From NCBI GenBank assembly GCA_947000775.1, contig CAMQGK010000327.1, positions 930,001 to 994,000 on the forward strand: a stretch of DNA of 64,000 bases, read 5' to 3'. How positions within the stretch are numbered: position 1 is the stretch's first letter; each line of letters opens with the position of its first letter. This DNA is from Pterois miles. Its lineage: Eukaryota > Chordata > Actinopteri > Perciformes > Scorpaenidae. The position numbers were made by a program, and so were the translations under genes. The notes under the pieces were generated by a model, which worked only from the letters and a program-made list of their open reading frames with translations, was not told the origin of the DNA and made no database searches. Positions 59,301-64,000 of the stretch are shown here, one piece after another.

Positions 59301-60662
59301 TAAACATAATGTATTAAGATGAAATAGCACAGCATGTGCGGTGCTACGAAATCATAAAACCAGCTGACAAAAATGCCCAACCCATTCATGACTTTCTGCT
59401 TCTTACTTCTTCAGGAAAATTGCGTTGGATGCTTGAAAAGCTGAAGACTGAAGGTCATGCTGAGAAGGTGACAGCATTTGAGTTACAGGTAACTTAAAGT
59501 GTTCAATTTTATGGCTGAATTCTAATAAAGCAGAATATATGAAGCACCTCAGCCAGGTTTTGTCAAGCCCAAATTTGATTTCACTGTTGATACTTCGGGG
59601 AAATTGGACACATTAAATTGCAGTGCAGCTATTAGGATGAAAACAGAGCATAACCAAAACATTTTTTTGCATTAAATGTTTTCTTTTGTCTCTTACAAGC
59701 ATCACAGCCATAAGATAAGATATTCCTTTATTAGTCCCACAGTGGGGAAATTTGCGGTGTACAGCAGCAAAGTGGATAGCTAAATAAAAGTAGATAGACA
59801 TAAAATATGTCAATTTAAATAGAAGGGAATATAAAAAAGTAGGAACAATATAAAGGTGAAATATTACAAATAGGAAAAATACCTGTATATACAGTATTGA
59901 CAGTGAACACAATTGCACAAGTGGAAAAATAGCTATTGCACGGTTATTGTAATGAAGTTTCATCTGAGAGTGTTGCACAGTATGAGCGGAGGTTCACACC
60001 TGAGTAGTACTGATATAAAAACATCTCGCCAACGAGACACAAAAAAGTCCTGCCTTTTAAATGTGGGATTTAACGGCATCTAGTGGTGATGTTGCAGATT
60101 GCAACCAACTGAAACTTCTCCCGTGTGTCGTGCGTGTAGGAGCACTACAGTGGCAGATGTGAAAACGTGAGTGGCCCTCTCTGGAGCCGGTGTTTGGTGT
60201 GTCCGCTCTGGGCTACTGTAGAAACATGGTGGCCAGCTCCATGAAGAGGACCTGCTCCTTATGTAGATATAAATGGCTCATTCTAAGCTGACTCTATTTT
60301 CGGTGATTATACACTAAAGGAAACATACTTATTAACATTATATTCTATTTCTGCCTGTAGATCCCCCTGAATACTACACACAGTTCCTCTAACAGTCACT
60401 AGTACTTACGTGGGTGCACAGTCAAAGGAGGTTACTAGCCACAATTCATCAATGAGAGCTCCACTGCAGGCCACTCCTCCACCATGCAGATAGACCTGCC
60501 AGGGTCTGGAGTGAGGCTGGCACACCTTGAAGTCCTCCAGGGGAAACGCTCCTGTAACACAACATCAAACAGAAATTAAACGCCTATTTTAATATTGATT
60601 TTTTTATTTTTGAGATATGTACCTGCGAGCCCCAAAGCAACCACCAGAGGGAGAAGATTCAT
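56151..60662 (-). CDS. Trypsin-fold pseudoprotease, trypsinogen-like protein 3 type (gene-level entry, five exons)
   Basis: Exons in transcript order: 60662-60623, 60551-60410, 59061-58805, 56622-56486 and 56333-56151. They total 759 nt and 252 residues, with GT/AG junctions and the phases of vertebrate trypsin genes. A signal peptide (about 1-15) is followed by a peptidase-S1 fold. The triad is gone: FDC58 replaces AHC (His57 to Asp), HSLTMVRL replaces NDIMLIKL (Asp102 to Ser) and MRDRGSV replaces QGDSGGP (Gly193 to Arg, Ser195 to Arg). Gly226 is Thr, Ser214 is Trp and Trp215 is Phe. Asp189, Asp194, all 12 trypsin cysteines and calcium-loop residues Glu70, Glu77 and Glu80 are kept. The activation peptide and IVGG are absent. 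Proteolysis is therefore not expected. I recall a catalytically dead 'trypsinogen-like protein 3' from flounder; orthology is inferred. A binding, decoy or inhibitory role is speculation. Confidence 0.9.
56486..56622 (-). CDS. Trypsin-like pseudoprotease exon 4: interdomain region to Cys191
   Basis: Acceptor tgctggaaacag, donor gtgagc, phase 1 to 0. It begins YQPSPRLKC and ends AGQANTDNCM. The exon stops between residues 192 and 193, exactly where trypsin genes split DSCQ|GDSGGP. Asp189 and Cys157, 168, 182 and 191 are present. Confidence 0.92.
57207..57225. repeat. Poly-C run
   Basis: About 18 C in intron 3 of the trypsin-like gene, a likely sequencing-length artefact site. Confidence 0.9.
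57786..57955 (+). mobile_element. Small MITE with 'gttggaaatta' inverted ends, copy 2
   Basis: It starts gcagggttggatatgagtac and ends gttaatttccaacactg. It lies in intron 3 of the trypsin-like gene. Confidence 0.75.
58275..58605 (+). mobile_element. tRNA-derived SINE, family 1, full copy
   Basis: Box A tagctcagtctg at 58286-58297 and box B ggttcaagtcc at 58330-58340. The tail is ttgtgggactaataaaggta followed by TTC repeats. It sits in intron 3 of the trypsin-like gene, antisense to it. Confidence 0.88.
58805..59061 (-). CDS. Trypsin-like pseudoprotease exon 3: calcium loop and position 102
   Basis: Acceptor gtccctgcag, donor gtaagt. LGEHDLTVDEGTEQ matches the trypsin calcium loop (LGEHNIDVLEGNEQ), keeping Glu70, Glu77 and Glu80. 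At position 102 HSLTMVRL has Ser for the catalytic Asp. Cys128 and Cys136 sit in SRCPQPGQTCHVSGWG. Confidence 0.92.
59712..59990 (-). mobile_element. LINE (L2-type) 3' end
   Basis: On the - strand it ends ccccactgtgggactaataa, then aggaatatc and ATCTT repeats. It lies in intron 2 of the trypsin-like gene. Its tail matches the SINE tails. Confidence 0.65.
60055..60380 (+). mobile_element. Dispersed repeat (gctactgtagaaacatgg family)
   Basis: ggcatctagtggtgatgttg at the start, gggctactgtagaaacatgg in the middle. It matches 21060-21940 inverted. It ends just before exon 2 of the trypsin-like gene in its intron 2. Confidence 0.6.
60410..60551 (-). CDS. Trypsin-like pseudoprotease exon 2: N-terminal barrel, position 57 mutated
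   Basis: Acceptor tgttacag, donor gtaagt. It encodes GAFPLEDFKVCQPHSRPWQV and onward to LVTSFDC. Aligned on Cys22, the residues at trypsin 16-19 (IVGG) are LEDF and no basic activation residue precedes them. Asp stands at position 57 where histidine should be. Cys22, Cys42 and Cys58 are present. Confidence 0.92.
60623..60662 (-). CDS. Trypsin-like pseudoprotease exon 1: signal peptide
   Basis: ATG at 60662-60660, then NLLPLVVALGLA, donor gtacat, phase 1 end. A hydrophobic secretory leader of normal length for trypsinogens. This start is chosen because a TATA box lies 70 bases upstream and the exon length and phase match trypsin exon 1. Confidence 0.9.
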
Positions 60663-60731
60663 GTTGGACTTCTTGATTTTGTTGCGTCGTTCTGTAGCTC
60701 TAATAGTGTGATGTTTGATTAGTCTGGGGTC

Positions 60732-60737
60732 TTTATA
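60732..60737 (-). promoter_or_regulatory. TATA box of the trypsin-like gene
   Basis: TATAAA on the - strand within GGTATAAAGACCCC, 70 bases before the ATG. Transcription would start near 60703-60707 and leave a 5' leader of about 43 bases, as is typical for pancreatic protease genes. No PTF1-type element was identified with confidence. Confidence 0.75.
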
Positions 60738-60739
60738 CC

Positions 60740-63138
60740 TGCGAGCTCTTTAGATGACAGTGGGAGGAACAGTCTGCCGTCCGCATCATTTCCAGTCCAG
60801 CCTTTGTGATAACCTTATCAGAGAGGTTTTCAACACCTCCGCTTAACAATACGTTCAGCTTAAGTGACACACCTTGTGTACAAGGAACAAGCTCATTTAT
60901 GGTATATGAAAGATATTGTTCAGACATGATAGCTTCCAGTTACACTTTCTGTGAAGTTTATGTCTTTTTCATAGCAAAAATCTGCTGTGCACAGATTTTT
61001 TTGGCTTAGTGGGATATATTAAAGTCATTTGTTATGGCTAGTCGGTGCTAAGTGCACTCTAAAATGAAAAACTGCGTCATAGATAAATGATCAGAGCTGT
61101 TGTAGCGCCACATGAAGGAATAATAAAGGAGATAAGAGTGGAGATGTTATGCCCACTGCTGTTTATAAAGTTAATATTTCACCATGATGCAATTTTAAAA
61201 GGCTTGTCTCAAAATATCACAGATTGCACAACTTCTGCAGCCCCTTTGGGAAACCGAGATATCTACTAATAGTGTTCTCTTCCCCTTTGAGTTTAAAAAG
61301 ATGTTTGGAAATCATTTTTGTCCATTGATAAATAATGACTTTTTAATGCACTCTTAAAGCTGGTTAACATTTCATTTGTTCGTTTTTTTTATTATTGATT
61401 GAAGTACAAAGTTTGGTACTCAAGCTGAGGAACAACTGGTAACATTTTTAGATGATGGTATGTTTTGTGGACAGTGAACATGTGACTTAATGATCAATTT
61501 GATCCCAAATGCCTCCCAGAGCGCCATGAATTATCAATGTTTTCGAATAATTTCCTTCTTCCGTGTGTTTTTATACAAAGAGCACAGTGGGTTTCTTTCT
61601 TTCGTTTATTTTATTGGTTACCCATTAGCTTCAGCCATAGCAGTTACTAATCTTCATTAGGTCCAAATGTCCAACTAAGACACTACAACCATGAAAACAA
61701 GGTCCTAAAACTATAAATACAATAAATGGATTGAATTAGCACATATGTATAATGTAAAGCTGATAATTACAACAATATGAAACAAATATCCATAATATTC
61801 ATGAAAAATAAGATTACAAGAGGAAAAACATGTATTGTGTTCAGTCATATGACTCTTTAGGTACAAGTGACGGCAGTTTTGGATTTAAAAAAAAAAAAAA
61901 AGTCTTGGGTTTGGGTGATAACTAATTGTCATTCACATACAAGGTGGGATTGGCCAGACTACTCTAATATAGCCCAAAAAGGAAATATTTATTTCATCAT
62001 GAAAACAAGCAGGCAGCACATCTACTCTGCAGAGCAGGGCACTAATAGATTATCTGTTTCTAATGATCATTGATTTAAATTTGGGCATGTATGAAATCAT
62101 GTTGATTGAATTGACTCTGTCATACACCACTTTTAATTCAACTCCTAATACACTGGTTAAGTCATGACATTGATGTGCAGAGTAATGTACTGAGCAATCT
62201 GACATGATGGCAACCAACAATAAATATTGCTGCAATCATAAAAGTAGCCATTGTTGTACTTTTTTGCCGTCTTATCAGCGAGAGAGTCAAAGGTGTGAAG
62301 CCGTAATCTTTAAGTCCATTCTTGCTACTGTCAAGTTAAACAGTTATGTGTCATTTGAATAAGAGCAGCATTGGTGGAGCTGTCTGTCAGCATCGTACAC
62401 TCGTAATCAATTCCCTCTGCTCAAAGATAATTATTTCTATGATATTGCTGAAAGAGAGGATTTTGGGCTATTTTGCTTCCATAACCTGTCTGTTTTTCAG
62501 ACTAGTGGGAAGAAAATATCCAAAATATATATTTATACATGTTTGTTTTACCTCAATTTGTCTATTTGCATCTGTAGTTTTCTCCTAAATTCACCAAAAC
62601 TTAGCATTAGATAATGCCTCATGTGCATATTATATTATAAACATAAAATTTCAGAAAACTTAAAAACAAAAAAGCATAGTCTTTATGTAAGTAATCAACT
62701 GGGGAAGTTTCATGGTGATATCTATTAGTAAGAATGTTTAACCTGTTCACATGTAGTGTTTCCACTGAAATGGACATACACCACTGAATAAACATATGTT
62801 TAATATATGACATATGGGAAGAGAGATATATCATTTCAAGTAGTCCATCCACAGGAAGTGATGAGAAACTTTCAACTTTTTTTTAATGATAACAAAACTG
62901 TGTGAACAGTATTTTTTTCTCATCTATAAGAAAACACGACAAAGTTGGTATATTATTAGTCAAACTAGAATTTCATTTCTCACTTTTAGCAATCTGATGT
63001 TGATTAAAGTAATTGTCAGTATCAGCTCACTCACACATGTATTTATACCCTTTTCTACACTCACAAGGTCCAGACGACTAACAGAGCAGATAGTGACTCC
63101 TACTTGTTCCTTCCCAGCACCACTGAGTGCTCAAGGGT
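60740..63138. other. Upstream of the trypsin-like gene; no gene seen
   Basis: AT-rich sequence. Short frames have no recognisable products. The first few hundred bases should hold the promoter elements, but none beyond the TATA box is called. Confidence 0.4.
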
Positions 63139-63910
63139 TGTCAATTAATTAAAATTTTTAAATGTGATTTATTGCAAGATTGTTCATAGTTAATCACACA
63201 TTTCTTAATCTGTTTTAAATGTACCTCAAAGGGAGATTTGTCAAGTAGTGGGCAAATATGCTGCTTTATGCAAATGTATGTATATATTTATTATTGGAAA
63301 TCAATTAACAACACATTGACAGATATTGTCCAGAAACCCCCCCACAGGTTCTGCATTTAGCATAAAAAAATATGCTCAAATCCTCTGTCTCTATGTGTCA
63401 GCCCTGTGATAGTCTGGCGACCTGTCCAAGTTGTACTCTGCCTCTGTGTCAGCTGGGATCAACTCCAGCCCCCCACAACCCTGAGCAAGATAAGAGGTTA
63501 CAGATTATGGATGGATTGAATACGCTCAAGTCATTACAACATGCAATCTCGAGCCTCAGTGTGTCAGTGTGCTGACTTGACTATGACTTGCCTCAAACTC
63601 TATGTGATTATCATAAAGTGGGCATGTCTGTAAAGGGGAGACTGGTGGGACCCAGAGAAGCCATTTACATTCACATATCTGGAGGTCAGAGGTCAAGGGA
63701 CCCCTTTGAAAATGGCCATGTTAGTTTGTCTTCGCCAAAATTTACCATGTTTGGAGCGTTATTTGGTTACATACCAGTATCTTCCCTCTGAGCCCTCTAC
63801 AGCCTAAAACTCACAAGTTATGTTAAAGAAATTAGTGGCATTAAAACAAATTAGCGTTACATGTTATCACCTTAACTTTGATGGCCTTGTTAGACTAAAA
63901 GTAGCATCTC
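63139..63910 (-). mobile_element. 'agggctgtca' TIR element carrying a LINE-tail insertion
   Basis: It starts tgtcaattaattaaaat and includes gattatcataaagtgggcat and ggaggtcagaggtcaaggga, ending ttaactttgatgg. It is interrupted by 63383-63520. Confidence 0.7.
63383..63520 (+). mobile_element. Non-LTR retrotransposon 3' end with target-site duplication
   Basis: gtgatagtctggcgacctgt and cagctgggatcaactccagc, ending gattatggatgg. Flanked by tatgctcaaatc (63371-63382) and tacgctcaagtc (63521-63532), 10 of 12 bases equal, as expected for a diverged target duplication. Confidence 0.75.
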
Positions 63911-64000
63911 TTTTAGGTGTGACAGCTCTTGAATGCTTTAAAACTATGAACTCGAAAGATGTAAATTCACCCAAATCAAAGCTGAGACTGGAATCCAAAT

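Overview
This is vertebrate nuclear DNA, almost certainly from a teleost fish and probably a percomorph. The window holds exons with GT..AG introns, long CA/GT microsatellites, tRNA-headed SINEs, LINE tails, several MITE-like families and Tc1-like transposons. There are no bacterial-type operons. Two protein-coding genes can be supported. They point towards each other, with about 22 kb of repeat-rich sequence between the MCAM coding end and the protease-like gene.

Region 1-11 kb has no gene I can support. It is simple repeats, a 191-bp tandem duplication near 1.2-1.6 kb, a composite repeat at 3.3-4.35 kb and a three-layer nest of transposons at 6.9-8.1 kb. Region 11-34 kb is a homologue of MCAM (CD146, melanoma cell adhesion molecule) on the + strand. 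Fourteen coding exons are resolved at base level and correspond to exons 2-15 of the 16-exon mammalian gene. They encode five immunoglobulin domains (V-V-C2-C2-C2), a very short stalk, one membrane segment and a cytoplasmic tail with a KKSKLPC membrane-proximal motif and an acidic dileucine motif. Exon 1 (start codon and most of the signal peptide) was not found. A good splice donor inside the last coding exon pairs with an acceptor at 32224, giving a second possible C-terminus and a long 3'UTR exon.

Region 34-56 kb is intergenic. It contains MITE-like elements, two SINE families, LINE 3' ends and a head-to-tail run of three dead Tc1-like elements (44.7-47.65 kb). Region 56.1-60.7 kb is a complete five-exon gene on the - strand encoding a 252-residue secreted trypsin-fold protein. 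Every member of the catalytic triad is replaced (His57 to Asp, Asp102 to Ser, Ser195 to Arg), and the activation site, oxyanion hole and S1 pocket are altered. All twelve trypsin cysteines and the calcium-loop acidic residues remain. It looks like the fish 'trypsinogen-like protein 3' type of pseudoprotease and is the most interesting object here. It has a TATA box and a close polyadenylation signal. Region 60.7-64 kb is intergenic, ending in a transposon that carries a LINE-tail insertion with visible target-site duplications.

The two genes show no sign of working together. One is a cell-surface adhesion receptor and the other is probably a secreted digestive-gland-type protein. All exon boundaries are read by eye from splice consensus, phase and protein similarity; no alignment or transcript data were available.
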